Assembly: GCA_009774245.1 (NCBI GenBank)
Contig: VSNM01000017.1
Location: forward strand, 1 to 64,000
Length of the DNA stretch: 64,000 nucleotides
From: Lachnospiraceae bacterium
GTDB lineage: Bacteria; Bacillota; Clostridia; Lachnospirales; Lachnospiraceae
Reading direction: 5' to 3'
Below, one piece after another: positions 33,684-43,354 of this stretch. Every line of letters starts with the position of its first letter. The first letter of the stretch is position 1. The notes under the pieces were generated by a model. That model was not told the origin of the DNA. It saw nothing but the letters and a program-made list of their open reading frames with translations, and did no database searches. The position numbers were made by a program, and so were the translations under genes.

Positions 33684-36599
33684 TGCTTTTTTGTCTAATT
33701 TCTCCTCAAACTCTTCCTCCGGAATGGGTCTGCTGTAGCGGTAGCCCTGTGCCACATAAGCGCCAATCTCCATCATGAGCTCCGTGTCATTCTCGTTCTC
33801 AACACCCTCGCACACAACCTGCGCGTCCAGATCCTGCGCCAGATTCACAATATTCTTCATAATTTTCACCTGCCGCACGCGATTCTCGTTGTTTAACAGG
33901 AACGAGCGGTCGAGCTTGATGACTGACGCCGGAATCTGTTCAAAGACGCCGAGCGACGAATAACCCGATCCAAAGTCGTCGATGGAGAGCCTGATTCCTT
34001 TTTTGCGCAGTATCTCGACAGTCTCCTTCACCTTATGCTGCTGGAGCTCCTCCACGACAAGCGTCTCCGTGATCTCAACCTCGATATATTCCTTCGGAAT
34101 CTGATACTTATCCATCACGGCCTCAAACTGCTCCGGAAAGTTCTCCTTCGTGAAATGAATCCTTGAAAAATTGCAGGAGATCGGCACAATCCGCTTTCCC
34201 TCGTCCATGCGCCGCCGCAGCAGCTTACACGCGCACTCCATGACGAAGAAATCAATCTCCGTGATTCTTCCTGTCTGCTCAAAATATGGCACAAAATATC
34301 CCGGCGCCCTGATCGCGCCGTTGTCCGTCGGATCTTTGAAGCGCACGAGCGCCTCAGCACCCACGATCTGCTCACTTCTGATATCCACCTTGGGTTGATA
34401 GTACGCCACAAAATCCTTGTTGATATCGACAGACTCCAGCAGTTTTTCCCTTTCGTGATTCTCCTTTAACCTGGCGCGCAGATTCTCATCATAGATCCGG
34501 ATCTCGTTGCTGTAACTGTTTTTCAACATATCCGAAGCCTGTATCGCATAGGAGATAAACACCTGTATGTCATCGCTTCCCGGCGGAATACAGCACACTC
34601 CCATCGTAATGGGCATCCGCATATCCGCCGCCTCATAGATGCGCTGTGTGATCTTGTCCTCGAGCTCTGCCAGCCTTGTCTCAAGCTCCGGCAGACTGTC
34701 ATAGCTTACGAACAGAACGAAATGATCTCCCTGGCTTCTGGCATACTGCTCCCTGTCACTGTCCATATTCTCCGCCAGCACACACACCATCAGCTCCAGG
34801 ATTTTCTGTCCCGCATGCCATCCATACAGTGTATTATACCGCCTGAACTGACAGATATCCATATAGACCACCGCATATTTCTGGTTTTTGTCCGCCGCAA
34901 TCCTCTGCTGCGCCCTGTATTTGAGATAGTTCAGATTCCAGATATTGAGCTCCGCGTCCTTGTACATCAGCTTTTGTATCCGCCTGCTGTCGCGCAGCAT
35001 ATGCAGCATCACAAGAACGACGACCACCGCGAGCAGAATCACGATCGCGATGATCAGCACGCTGTGCGTCCGGATAAAACTCTCCACGCTGTTTCTGGCA
35101 AAGAGATTGTCCTTGAGCATATAGTCGTTCACCATCTTGTCACTCACCTCGAGCAGCCCCTTGTTCAGAATGCTCAGCAGCGGTGAATCCGCATCCTCCT
35201 TCACTGCCATGTAAATGACATGCGCGTCATTTAACACGCTGCGAATCTCAAGCTTGTTCAGCCGCAGGTTCGAACCGAGCAGATACTCCGACAGATAACC
35301 ATCGCAGAGCGCGGCGTCCACCTTTCCCTCATTGACGGCATACAGGCATTCCAGCTGTGAGTCAAAGATCAAAATCTGCGCATCCTCATTTACCAGCGCG
35401 GCTATATTTTCTTCCTCATCACCATTTTTTACCGCAGCCAGAACCCTGATCTCACTTGCCGTACTGTCCCGATCCATGATGAGCACATGTGGCACCTTCG
35501 CATAGGCCTTTGTCACCACGACGCCGGAATTTCTCATACTCTTAGGCGTATCCCCGCAGTAGTCGAGCAGTTCGATCGTGCCATTATTCAGGGCCTGCAT
35601 TGCCTCGTCCATATTGGTCATCCTGACGTAGGTAAACGTCAGACCGGTAAGCACGGACACCTCATCGAGAACCTGCTTTGTCAGCCCATGATAGGTCCCC
35701 TCATTCTCATAGGAAAACGGATAGTAACCGTCAAAATAACCGACTGTGAGATTTGTCTTTTCCGCAATATATTCTTTTTCTTCCTGTGACAGCAGGATCG
35801 TCTGATCCAGTCTGCTGTCATAATATTTCGTGATCAGCTCATTCTCAAGCTCCGGGCGCGTCATCTTGATATCCGCGATACCCTGATTTAACTCCCGCAT
35901 CACTTCATCGTTTCCCTTGTAGGAGATATAATAAATCGGCATCGGCGCAAAACGCCCGACGATGCGCTGCCCCTCCTTGATCTCTGTCAGTGAGTGCACC
36001 ATGGCATCGACCTGCTGCTGCGCCAGCGCATCCTGAAGCTGCGCGGTATTGTCATACTCCTTTACCTTCGGATTGTAGACGCCATGGTCGGCAAGGTACT
36101 CATAAAATTCATTTTTTCTGATATACGTCTTCACGATGCCGTAGGTGATGTGCTCCATCGCACTGAAATCCTCATAGGGCAGTTCGCTCTCACCGTTTAC
36201 CGCGATCGTGCCAAACGTGTAGCCGCTCGCCAGATTAGCATACTGATACACCTCCGCCCGCTCACTGGAAAACTGCGCGGAGCCGACCAGATCAATCTTC
36301 CTGTCCGCAAGGAGTCGCAGCGCGTCGTCCCAGCTATCGCACTCCACATACTCGATCTCCCAGCTCACATAGTCGCATAGCGCTTCCAGATACTCCACAT
36401 CCATACCGCTGTAGGTCCCATCCCCGTTCTTCTCATTGAAACCCTCCATGGGAAAGAAACCGACCTTTACCGTGCGCTTCTGCGCAGCGCGCACCTGTGA
36501 TATGCCTGCCGCTCCTGCCATACTGCAGACGATGGCCAGCATGACAGCCAATACCAGACTTATCCTGATAATCCTTCCTGTTCTTCGCTTATTGTACAT
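33654..36599 (-). CDS. Sensor c-di-GMP protein: two periplasmic binding domains, membrane helix, degenerate GGDEF, EAL
   Basis: 981 aa from MYNKRRTGR. A signal or anchor helix (about residues 12-32) is followed by two tandem family 3 solute-binding domains (VKVGFFPMEGFNEKNGDGTY, then LTVGYFDGYYPFSYENEGTY), a membrane helix (HSVLIIAIVILLAVVVVLVM, about 525-545), a GGDEF-like domain whose motif reads SQGDH, and an EAL domain with EALVRF, EITET, SIDDFGSGYSSL, IKLDRSFL, CEGVEN and QGYRYSRP. The cyclase site is degenerate while the phosphodiesterase residues are kept, so it most likely degrades c-di-GMP in response to an amino-acid-like ligand. The start at 36599 has GGGG 7 nt upstream. It precedes metF by 28 bp. 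Confidence 0.9.
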   Translation of the reverse strand: MYNKRRTGRIIRISLVLAVMLAIVCSMAGAAGISQVRAAQKRTVKVGFFPMEGFNEKNGDGTYSGMDVEYLEALCDYVSWEIEYVECDSWDDALRLLADRKIDLVGSAQFSSERAEVYQYANLASGYTFGTIAVNGESELPYEDFSAMEHITYGIVKTYIRKNEFYEYLADHGVYNPKVKEYDNTAQLQDALAQQQVDAMVHSLTEIKEGQRIVGRFAPMPIYYISYKGNDEVMRELNQGIADIKMTRPELENELITKYYDSRLDQTILLSQEEKEYIAEKTNLTVGYFDGYYPFSYENEGTYHGLTKQVLDEVSVLTGLTFTYVRMTNMDEAMQALNNGTIELLDYCGDTPKSMRNSGVVVTKAYAKVPHVLIMDRDSTASEIRVLAAVKNGDEEENIAALVNEDAQILIFDSQLECLYAVNEGKVDAALCDGYLSEYLLGSNLRLNKLEIRSVLNDAHVIYMAVKEDADSPLLSILNKGLLEVSDKMVNDYMLKDNLFARNSVESFIRTHSVLIIAIVILLAVVVVLVMLHMLRDSRRIQKLMYKDAELNIWNLNYLKYRAQQRIAADKNQKYAVVYMDICQFRRYNTLYGWHAGQKILELMVCVLAENMDSDREQYARSQGDHFVLFVSYDSLPELETRLAELEDKITQRIYEAADMRMPITMGVCCIPPGSDDIQVFISYAIQASDMLKNSYSNEIRIYDENLRARLKENHEREKLLESVDINKDFVAYYQPKVDIRSEQIVGAEALVRFKDPTDNGAIRAPGYFVPYFEQTGRITEIDFFVMECACKLLRRRMDEGKRIVPISCNFSRIHFTKENFPEQFEAVMDKYQIPKEYIEVEITETLVVEELQQHKVKETVEILRKKGIRLSIDDFGSGYSSLGVFEQIPASVIKLDRSFLLNNENRVRQVKIMKNIVNLAQDLDAQVVCEGVENENDTELMMEIGAYVAQGYRYSRPIPEEEFEEKLDKKAETGIREIEK

Positions 36600-36694
36600 C
36601 CTTTTACCCCGTTTACATATCTTTGACAGCCCGCGCTGTCCGTTGCTTTTCTGTATATTATAACATACCGCCCTGCTTTTTGAAAACGACTTTT

Positions 36695-38089
36695 TCATAT
36701 ATTTACCATATTTACAACACCACAAACATCTCCGATAATGATCACCGCAGGCGTCTGTATCTGAGCTGCCGCTGCCTTTGCCGCAATGTCCGAGAGCGTC
36801 CCCCGCACCGCCGTAACAGCGGTATCAAAACCGCCGTGCACCACTGCCGCCGGCGCAGAGCCCTCCTTTCCGCACCGCATCAGCGCCTCCGTGATCTGCG
36901 CAAGGTGCGAATATCCCATCAGAAACACCAGCGTCCCTTCCAATCGAGCCAGCAGTGAGAAATCGATGTCCTGCGTCAGATCACCGTCCTGATTGCCGGC
37001 TGCGGTATGTCCCGTGATCACATGAAAGCTCCTGCTGACCTCCCTGTGCGTCACCGGTATGCCCGCGAACGCCGGAACTGCGATACAGGACGTGATTCCC
37101 GGGATGTACTCCGCCCTGATTCCCGCCTCGCGGAGCGCCTCGAGCTCCTCCATCCCCCTGCCAAACACAAACGGATCGCCGCCCTTCAGACGGACAACCA
37201 GTCCGCCCTCCCGCGCTTTCTGCACGAGCAGGCTGTTGATCTGCTCCTGCCGCATACTGTGCCTGCCGCTGCGCTTTCCCACATAGATTCGCTCACAGCT
37301 CTCTGATGCATCCTCTAAAAGCCTCCTGTCAATCAGGTCGTCATATACCAGAACCCGCGCACGCCGTATCGCGCGCATTCCCCTCAGTGTGATCAGGTCG
37401 TATGAGCCGCAGCCCGCGCCGACAAGCAGCACCCTGCCTGCGGCCTTTGCCGCGCACTGCTCCCCGTCCTGTCTGTATTTTTCCAGTCTCCGCATCGTCT
37501 CCTGCTCATCAAACACCATGTTCCCGTCCATGCATGTCCTTGCCATGTCCTTCAAAAACGCCGCGCGCCTTGTATTGTCCTTGATGTATTCTTTTGCCAG
37601 CGGTCTTAGCGTGTTTAAATAATCCAGTATTTCCTCCATCCCCGCCGGAATCATACAGGCAATCTGGCTCCTGACTGACGCTGCAATCTCCGGGCTTGCC
37701 CCCTCTGTCGAGATGCCGATGCCAAGCTTTCCCGCCTTCACCAGAGACGGAAAAAGAAAGCTGCACGCCTCCTTGTCGTCCACCACGTTGACCAGTATCC
37801 CTTTTTCCCCGCAGAGTTCTCCGACCTCCGCGTTCACCCCCCTGTCGTCCGACGCTGCGATGACAAAGCGCATACCGGTCAGATCTTCTGGCGCGAACGC
37901 TCTCTTTATGACACAAATATCATTTTCCTGCGCGCACTGCGCCATGCTTTCTGTGATCTCAGGCGCCACCACCGTCAGCCGCGCGCCATAGGGAAGCAGC
38001 TTTTCCAGTTTGTGAAGCGCGACGCGGCCGCCCCCCACAATCAGGCCGTTCCTGCCTGCAATATCCACAAAAAAAGGAAAATACCCCAT
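36695..38089 (-). CDS. cysG: Siroheme synthase: precorrin-2 dehydrogenase fused to uroporphyrinogen-III C-methyltransferase
   Basis: 464 aa. The N-terminal part (about 1-200) is a Met8/SirC-type NAD-binding dehydrogenase (GLIVGGGRVALHKLEKLLPY, VIAASDDRGVN, GISTEGASPEIA); the C-terminal part (about 216-460) is a SAM methyltransferase of the CobA type (VGAGCGSYDLITLRG, LVYDDLID, YVGKRSGRHS, LKGGDPFVFGRG, PGITSCIAVPAFAGIPVTHR). Together they turn uroporphyrinogen III into sirohydrochlorin/siroheme. The order of the two domains is as in CysG. GGGGAGGACAGGAAG precedes the ATG. No hem genes follow. Confidence 0.95.
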   Translation of the reverse strand: MGYFPFFVDIAGRNGLIVGGGRVALHKLEKLLPYGARLTVVAPEITESMAQCAQENDICVIKRAFAPEDLTGMRFVIAASDDRGVNAEVGELCGEKGILVNVVDDKEACSFLFPSLVKAGKLGIGISTEGASPEIAASVRSQIACMIPAGMEEILDYLNTLRPLAKEYIKDNTRRAAFLKDMARTCMDGNMVFDEQETMRRLEKYRQDGEQCAAKAAGRVLLVGAGCGSYDLITLRGMRAIRRARVLVYDDLIDRRLLEDASESCERIYVGKRSGRHSMRQEQINSLLVQKAREGGLVVRLKGGDPFVFGRGMEELEALREAGIRAEYIPGITSCIAVPAFAGIPVTHREVSRSFHVITGHTAAGNQDGDLTQDIDFSLLARLEGTLVFLMGYSHLAQITEALMRCGKEGSAPAAVVHGGFDTAVTAVRGTLSDIAAKAAAAQIQTPAVIIIGDVCGVVNMVNI

Positions 38090-38110
38090 CTTCCTGTCCT
38101 CCCCTTCTTT

Positions 38111-38890
38111 TTACATCAAGTCACGCGCCCTGAATACAATCTCCAATATCGCATAGATCACTGGCTGATGCACCATATAAATCCCAAATGAGTGTTTTCC
38201 CAGCCACTCGACCGGAGGCAGTATGCTTTTTTCAAACGTCTTCATGCACTTTTTCCCACTGACAAACCGGAATGTAAAATATCCTGCCACAAACAAAAAT
38301 CCCCATGGCAGCAGCGAAAAATAATCCGTCGAATAAAAACCCCTGTGCGGAAAACCGAGATAAGTTGAAACAATATCGTGATACAGCACATCCGGAACCC
38401 TGAAAAAATTCCACTTTCCGAAACCGAGATACCCCTCATTGATATTCTTTGTCAGAAAAAACAACAGACCGCACACAGCCATTCCAACACCCGGGCGGAC
38501 GCGGCGCAGCCATCGGTCAAGCACGTTCATCAGCAGCATACACGAGCCGATGAGTGTCAGCACGCCGAATACCACCCTGTTCTGCGGCATGACAAGGAGC
38601 GTCACCAGCGTGATCACAGCGCCCCCCAGAAAGACGGTAATCCCCCGCTTCCACACATGACTGCCAAGCGACCAGCAAAAGCCTGACAGAAAGATAAATG
38701 TCCAGCAGATTCCCTGCTGCCAGACATACGCCCCCTCCGACCGGTACCAGCCCCAGTCAGTCCCGTATATGTACACCAGATCCCAGGCGGCATGATAGGC
38801 GATCATATTGAGCAGCGCGATGCCGCGGATGTCATCCAGCTTTTCATACCGCTTTTTATTGCCTGCGGTGTTCTCATAATGTTTTCCCAT
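38111..38890 (-). CDS. DUF1624/HGSNAT-like acyltransferase membrane protein
   Basis: 259 aa with about seven hydrophobic helices and the PF07786 signature: KKRYEKLDDIRGIALLNMIA, YHAAWDL near the N terminus, FLSGFCWSLG in the third segment, and a terminal GKHSFGIYMVHQPVIY. The family is related to heparan-alpha-glucosaminide N-acetyltransferase and other acyltransferase-3-like proteins that move acyl groups across the membrane; the acceptor is unknown here. It precedes cysG on the same strand with a 21-bp gap. Start supported by AAGGAATTCGGT. Confidence 0.85.
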   Translation of the reverse strand: MGKHYENTAGNKKRYEKLDDIRGIALLNMIAYHAAWDLVYIYGTDWGWYRSEGAYVWQQGICWTFIFLSGFCWSLGSHVWKRGITVFLGGAVITLVTLLVMPQNRVVFGVLTLIGSCMLLMNVLDRWLRRVRPGVGMAVCGLLFFLTKNINEGYLGFGKWNFFRVPDVLYHDIVSTYLGFPHRGFYSTDYFSLLPWGFLFVAGYFTFRFVSGKKCMKTFEKSILPPVEWLGKHSFGIYMVHQPVIYAILEIVFRARDLM

Positions 38891-38997
38891 ACCGAATTCC
38901 TTACTCCCTCAATCGCCTGTCGTTTATCTCTACTATATACCAAGATTACCGATCAGACAATCTTTTTGTTTCGGAAAATGCAGAAATTGTCAGCTTT

Positions 38998-40677
38998 TTA
39001 TTTTTCGCTAAGGATTTTGTATAAATAGAAAAATTCCCCCTTTTTTTCCATTAATTCATCAAATTTTCCCCTTTCTACTATTTTACCGGTATCCATCACA
39101 ATAATTTCACTGTATTTCTGCATAAGTGCGTTATTATATCTATGAGTAATATTTATAATCGTCATATCTTCATCCAACAGTCTTTTTTCAATTTCAAAAG
39201 CAGTAGCATTGTCAAGCCCCGATGTAATTTCATCAAGAAATGTCATTGCCTTATTTCTTAAAAAAAGCCTTGCCAAAGCAATTCTCTGCAATTCACCGCC
39301 CGAAAAATTTTTCCCGTTCTCCTGAATTTTTTCATCTATTCCCTCTGGAAGCCTCTGAACGGTATCATAGATGCCTGCTTTCCGTAGTGCTTCAATGACC
39401 TCGTCTTTTGAATAATTCTGATATAATGCTACATTATTGAAAATCGTGTCGTTGAATATGTAGGTTTGCTGGTAGCAAACCGGACTGACATGCATGATAC
39501 TTTCCTTGTTAAGTCCTGACAACTCCTGTCCATTAATCAGAACCCGGCCTGTATAATCCGCTCCATACTCTGTAAGTAATTTAATAATGCTTGATTTTCC
39601 GCTTCCGCTTTTACCAACAATAGCGTACTTCTTACCTTTCTCAAAGGTTAATGTCAGATTGTCCAGCGAAAAGCTTTCACTAATTTTTTGATTGACATGA
39701 TCCAGACAGATTTCTCGTATCTTTTCATTAATATTCTCTTTATTATCATTTTCACTTTCCTGTTCCAACAAGGCTGCCAATTCAGCCTTTACCTTTTCCA
39801 CTGCCTTTAACTGAATCATTCCATTGGCAATCGTCTTACATGGTGTTAAAACGAAATTCATCATATTCGTGATTGCTACTACTTCGCCAAGCGTGATTCT
39901 TCCTGCCATAACAAAAAACATGCAACTCGTCAGAACAATCAAAAAAGCCCCATTGTTTACTAAAGAGGCTAACGCCTGTGCCCAATATAGCATTTGAGAT
40001 GCATATTCATTTTTTCTGCATACGAAATCGCTAAGCTTTTCCTGCTTTCCTAAAATCTGCTTTACTGCATCGAAGGTTCTTATGACTTTATGACCTCCTA
40101 AATCGCTTTTTATTCCGTCCAAATAAACCTCAAGGGCTTCTGTATACTCTTTTGTTGAGGAACCGATTTTCTTTTTTAATATGTTCGGAACCCCAAACTG
40201 TACAATGCTGACTGCGGCTACAATCAATAAAATAAACGGTTCTACCCATAGTAAATAGATGACGGCAACAACCAAAAAGGCAAACTGCATAATCATGCCA
40301 TATACATTGTTGACTTCGCTGTCTAATATGATTTTTATATCTGTAGTAAATTTTGAAAGATAATATGCCAACCCCTTTTTTTCAAATTGATTGGCAGAAA
40401 TATAAAATAGCTTATGCATCAATTGATTGCGCAGATCCTTCTCAATATCCCGCACAACAATTGCCTGACTCCTCTTGCCGGCCCACTCAAAGATAAATAC
40501 TCCTATGCTAAAAACAACAGCGATAAGGCATTTTTCCAACAACTCCCTATAATTTGAAGAATCAATCAAAAGCTGCATAATATAGGAACGTAAGGGAGCC
40601 ATGACACCAACAATAACCACAGGAATCAGGCTGAGCAAAAACTTGTATCTGTTCTTTTTATAAATTCTTTTTATCAT
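38998..40677 (-). CDS. ABC exporter (fused membrane and ATPase domains), AT-rich
   Basis: 559 aa from MIKRIYKKN (GAAGGAGAAGGAC upstream). Six-helix membrane domain over residues about 10-300, then an ATPase domain with Walker A GKSGSGKSS, signature FSGGELQR, Walker B TFLDEITSGLD and switch ITHR. All catalytic residues are intact, so it can work as a homodimer. The gene is visibly more AT-rich than the flanking ones and is bounded on its upstream side by a MITE-like element and an integrase, which suggests horizontal transfer. There is no peptidase C39 domain and no recognisable peptide substrate gene nearby; a peptide or toxin exporter is possible. Confidence 0.87.
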   Translation of the reverse strand: MIKRIYKKNRYKFLLSLIPVVIVGVMAPLRSYIMQLLIDSSNYRELLEKCLIAVVFSIGVFIFEWAGKRSQAIVVRDIEKDLRNQLMHKLFYISANQFEKKGLAYYLSKFTTDIKIILDSEVNNVYGMIMQFAFLVVAVIYLLWVEPFILLIVAAVSIVQFGVPNILKKKIGSSTKEYTEALEVYLDGIKSDLGGHKVIRTFDAVKQILGKQEKLSDFVCRKNEYASQMLYWAQALASLVNNGAFLIVLTSCMFFVMAGRITLGEVVAITNMMNFVLTPCKTIANGMIQLKAVEKVKAELAALLEQESENDNKENINEKIREICLDHVNQKISESFSLDNLTLTFEKGKKYAIVGKSGSGKSSIIKLLTEYGADYTGRVLINGQELSGLNKESIMHVSPVCYQQTYIFNDTIFNNVALYQNYSKDEVIEALRKAGIYDTVQRLPEGIDEKIQENGKNFSGGELQRIALARLFLRNKAMTFLDEITSGLDNATAFEIEKRLLDEDMTIINITHRYNNALMQKYSEIIVMDTGKIVERGKFDELMEKKGEFFYLYKILSEK

Positions 40678-41057
40678 TGTCCTTCTCCTTCGAATTATCA
40701 CCTCAATTATAACATAATTTCCTCCTATGCCAACTATAAGTCACTTATTTGGCGCATTTTTAGCACCTATATTACAATAGAGAAATCAACAGCCGCAGGG
40801 ATGAACGTTTAGGGACTCCTTATATCGTAAGGAATTGTAGGAAAATAAGTGATGCATATTGCGCAGGATATTTCTTCGAGGATGTATGTCAAAAAACGTA
40901 GGCGTAGGAGGCAAAGGCATAAAGGGCAATGCCTTACGGCGAGGCTTTTTGACATGCATAATCGGAGAAATAGACAAGTCAAGATGTGTCAATTATTTTT
41001 CTACAGTTCCTAATCCCTCTGTGGCTTTGAGAAAACATTTATACAAAGGAGAAAACT
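40678..41057. other. Intergenic region, no gene: AT-rich spacer and MITE-like element
   Basis: 380 bp between the divergent ABC exporter and integrase. About 150 bp of AT-rich sequence with no clear gene precedes the repeat element at 40831-41010. A 79-codon reading frame through the element is not supported because it has no ribosome site and is composed of repeat sequence. Confidence 0.6.
40831..41010. mobile_element. MITE-like repeat, family 1, copy A (180 bp)
   Basis: Ends GGAATTGTAG...CTACAGTTCC (9 of 10 terminal inverted bases) flanked by TAA on both sides. The interior holds a long hairpin closed by TATGTCAAAAA and TTTTTGACAT, with AAAACGTAGGC on the left arm and CGAGGC before the right arm. 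Copy B at 62034-62190 shares ends, interior words (TTGCGCAG, AAAAAACGTAGGC, CGAGGCTTTTT, GACAAG) and order. No transposase is encoded, as expected for a non-autonomous element. Confidence 0.75.
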
Positions 41058-42188
41058 ATGGGAAGACATGGAGAAAACATCAGACACCGGAAAAATGACA
41101 ACAGATGGGAAGGACGCTACAAGGTATATGACGAGAACAGGCAGGAATACGTATACCGCTCTGTATACGGGCACTCCTATGCTGAGGTACGGGAGAAGCT
41201 CACGATCAAACAGCTGACCATCCGAAACTGTATTTCCGGCAGCAGCGCAGGCGCACTGGGCAGTACCGCCCTGTTCTCACAGGCCGCCAACGAATGGCTC
41301 GGACTGATTCGGGAAAAATGCAAATATTCGACCTACATCAAATATGACACAGTATACCGGACGCACCTTGCAGGCGCATTGGGCGACTGCCCCTTGACCG
41401 ATATCTCAGACATCCAGCTCCAGGCAGAGATTCCGGATGATTTGTCCGAAAATATGCAAAAAAGTATCTACAGCATTGCCAATCAAATCCTGCGCTATGC
41501 AAACAGTCATTACCAGATCAGCGTCCCCATGCTGACACGCATTCCCACACGCGCAGAGAAAAAAGCGATCGAGACGCTCTCCATAGCGGAGCAGGCAAAG
41601 CTTTTTGACTGTATCTGCAAGGATACGGACAAATACAAAATCGCGACATTCCTCTCGCTCTGTATCGGACTGCGGCTGGGCGAAATATGCGCCCTGAAAT
41701 GGGACGATATTGACTTTGACAGTCAGGCAATCACCATAAACCACACGGTACAGCGAATCACTGCCATGGAGACCGTCGACGAGGCCACAAGGACAAATCT
41801 CCTGGAGAGCGATCCCAAGAGCGACTGCTCCAGAAGGATAATTCCCGTATCCGGCAGTCTCCTGCAGCTCCTCGGCACCATCCGCAGCGACGAGTCCTAT
41901 ATCTTCGGCGGTGACAAACCGTTGGAACCGCGGACAATGCAGTACCAGTTCAAAAGAATTTTGCGGGAGGCCCTGATCTCCGAGCGGAACTTTCATATCC
42001 TGCGCCATACATTCGCGACGAACTGTGTCGAAAAGGGCATCGATGTGAAAAGCATCAGCGAAATCTTAGGACACTCCGATGTCAAGATTACCTTAAACCG
42101 CTATGTACACCCGACCATGGACGCAAAGCGCCTGCAGCTGGAACAGCTGATTCTCTTTTATAATCAGATCGGAGAGCAGACGCACTAG
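41058..42188 (+). CDS. Orphan tyrosine recombinase/integrase, 376 aa
   Basis: The N-terminal arm (WEGRYKVYDENRQEYVYRSV) resembles the AP2-like arm-binding domain of ICE integrases, followed by a SAM-like core-binding domain and a catalytic domain with GLRLGEICAL (first Arg), HILRHTFATN (His-x-x-Arg), LGHSDVKIT (second His) and the nucleophile Tyr in NRYVHPT. All catalytic residues are present. AAAGGAG precedes the ATG. No excisionase, relaxase or phage genes are nearby, so it is either the relic of an integrated element or an independent recombinase that flips a local site. It sits 47 bp from the end of MITE copy A and converges with the dehydrogenase gene (4-bp overlap). Confidence 0.9.
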   Translation: MGRHGENIRHRKNDNRWEGRYKVYDENRQEYVYRSVYGHSYAEVREKLTIKQLTIRNCISGSSAGALGSTALFSQAANEWLGLIREKCKYSTYIKYDTVYRTHLAGALGDCPLTDISDIQLQAEIPDDLSENMQKSIYSIANQILRYANSHYQISVPMLTRIPTRAEKKAIETLSIAEQAKLFDCICKDTDKYKIATFLSLCIGLRLGEICALKWDDIDFDSQAITINHTVQRITAMETVDEATRTNLLESDPKSDCSRRIIPVSGSLLQLLGTIRSDESYIFGGDKPLEPRTMQYQFKRILREALISERNFHILRHTFATNCVEKGIDVKSISEILGHSDVKITLNRYVHPTMDAKRLQLEQLILFYNQIGEQTH

Positions 42189-43246
42189 ACGCCTGTCTCC
42201 GTCATCACTTTGACATACTCCTGCGTCTTGTCCCGCATGATCAGGAGTCCCTGCAGCAGTGCATCCAGCGAGAAACGATGCGTGATGCACTGCTGCGGAT
42301 GAATCTCTTCCCTCCGCAATTTGTCAAGCACGTAATGCCAGTCATCCTCCCTGTCATGACGGAACGAGGAATTCCAGCTGCCCCTGACTGTCAACTGATC
42401 ACGAAGGATTTTCCAGTAGACATTTTTCTCAAACAACATATCTGAGGCCGGATTTCCGACAAGCTGCACAGTTCCGCCCGGCGCTGTTCCCATAACCGCG
42501 CCTGCCACTGTCTCATTTTTTCCCACACACTCAAAAAATACATCGACGCCGATGCCATCAGTCCACGCCATCAGCCACTCCTGCACACTATCGCTCCTGC
42601 TGTCGCAAAAATGTCCTTCCGCCACGCCGAGCTGCATCGCCGTTTTCCGCTGAAAGTCCTTGTTTCCGATCACATACAGATTCGAATAGCCTGCCTCGAT
42701 CAGAAACATGGCAAGCAGGATTCCGATCGTCCCAAATCCCCAGACAGCGATCGGACTGCGCCGGTACGCATCAGGAGGAAGCGCGTTTCTCATCGCGTGG
42801 ACTGCGACCGCCATCGGCTCCATCATCGCGGCCTGTTCGTATGACACATTGTCCGGCAATTCTATCAAATTCCACTCCGGCACTGCGACATACTCCGCAA
42901 AACCACCGTCCCTGCGCGAACCCAGATAACTGTAGCCGCGGCACATCTCATAGCGCTGTTTCCGGCATGCGATACATCTGCCGCAGGGAATCAGCGGAAA
43001 GATGCCGACACGCCTGTCCAGCCATTTCGCGTCCGCGTTTCTCCCCAGCCCGATGACCTGTCCGGCAAACTCATGTCCCGGAATCAGCGGGTGCACATGC
43101 GCGCCTGTCTGGTAAATCCTCGGGATATCCGAACCGCAAATGCCCGCCGCCTTCACCGCGACAAGCACTTCATGCTCCGCCGGTTCTGGTTCGGCGGCCT
43201 CATCGTAACATATATTACTAATACCATGTAAAATCCATGCCTTCAT
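42185..43246 (-). CDS. Zinc-dependent polyol dehydrogenase (GatD/TarJ-like MDR family)
   Basis: 353 aa. Catalytic zinc residues in GICGSDIPR and PGHEFAG, structural zinc cysteines in CGRCIACRKQRYEMC, and the Rossmann loop WGFGTIGILLA are all present. The closest named families are galactitol-1-phosphate 5-dehydrogenase and ribulose-5-phosphate reductases. The next upstream gene on the same strand encodes an IspD/TarI-like cytidylyltransferase, and that pairing is what is seen for CDP-ribitol (TarI/TarJ) or other CDP-polyol synthesis. The substrate is therefore more likely a sugar phosphate than a free alcohol. A 15-bp repeat lies in the spacer before it. Confidence 0.87.
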   Translation of the reverse strand: MKAWILHGISNICYDEAAEPEPAEHEVLVAVKAAGICGSDIPRIYQTGAHVHPLIPGHEFAGQVIGLGRNADAKWLDRRVGIFPLIPCGRCIACRKQRYEMCRGYSYLGSRRDGGFAEYVAVPEWNLIELPDNVSYEQAAMMEPMAVAVHAMRNALPPDAYRRSPIAVWGFGTIGILLAMFLIEAGYSNLYVIGNKDFQRKTAMQLGVAEGHFCDSRSDSVQEWLMAWTDGIGVDVFFECVGKNETVAGAVMGTAPGGTVQLVGNPASDMLFEKNVYWKILRDQLTVRGSWNSSFRHDREDDWHYVLDKLRREEIHPQQCITHRFSLDALLQGLLIMRDKTQEYVKVMTETGV

Positions 43247-43268
43247 TGATCGTATCTATCCCTTCTAA

Positions 43269-43297
43269 ATCTATCACATATCAATCTATCACATATC
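43269..43297. repeat. Short tandem duplication, 14-bp unit, 15-bp period
   Basis: ATCTATCACATATC occurs at 43269-43282 and 43284-43297, in the spacer between the cytidylyltransferase and the dehydrogenase. Confidence 0.8.
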
Positions 43298-43354
43298 GTG
43301 TTTGATTTTTGCTTATGTGCATTCTGTTCAAATCGCCCTGAAATATCCGCCCTG

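Noticed and set aside
40859..41098. 79-codon frame across MITE copy A running into the integrase start
   Set aside because: It consists of repeat sequence, has no ribosome site, and overlaps the well-supported integrase start in another frame.
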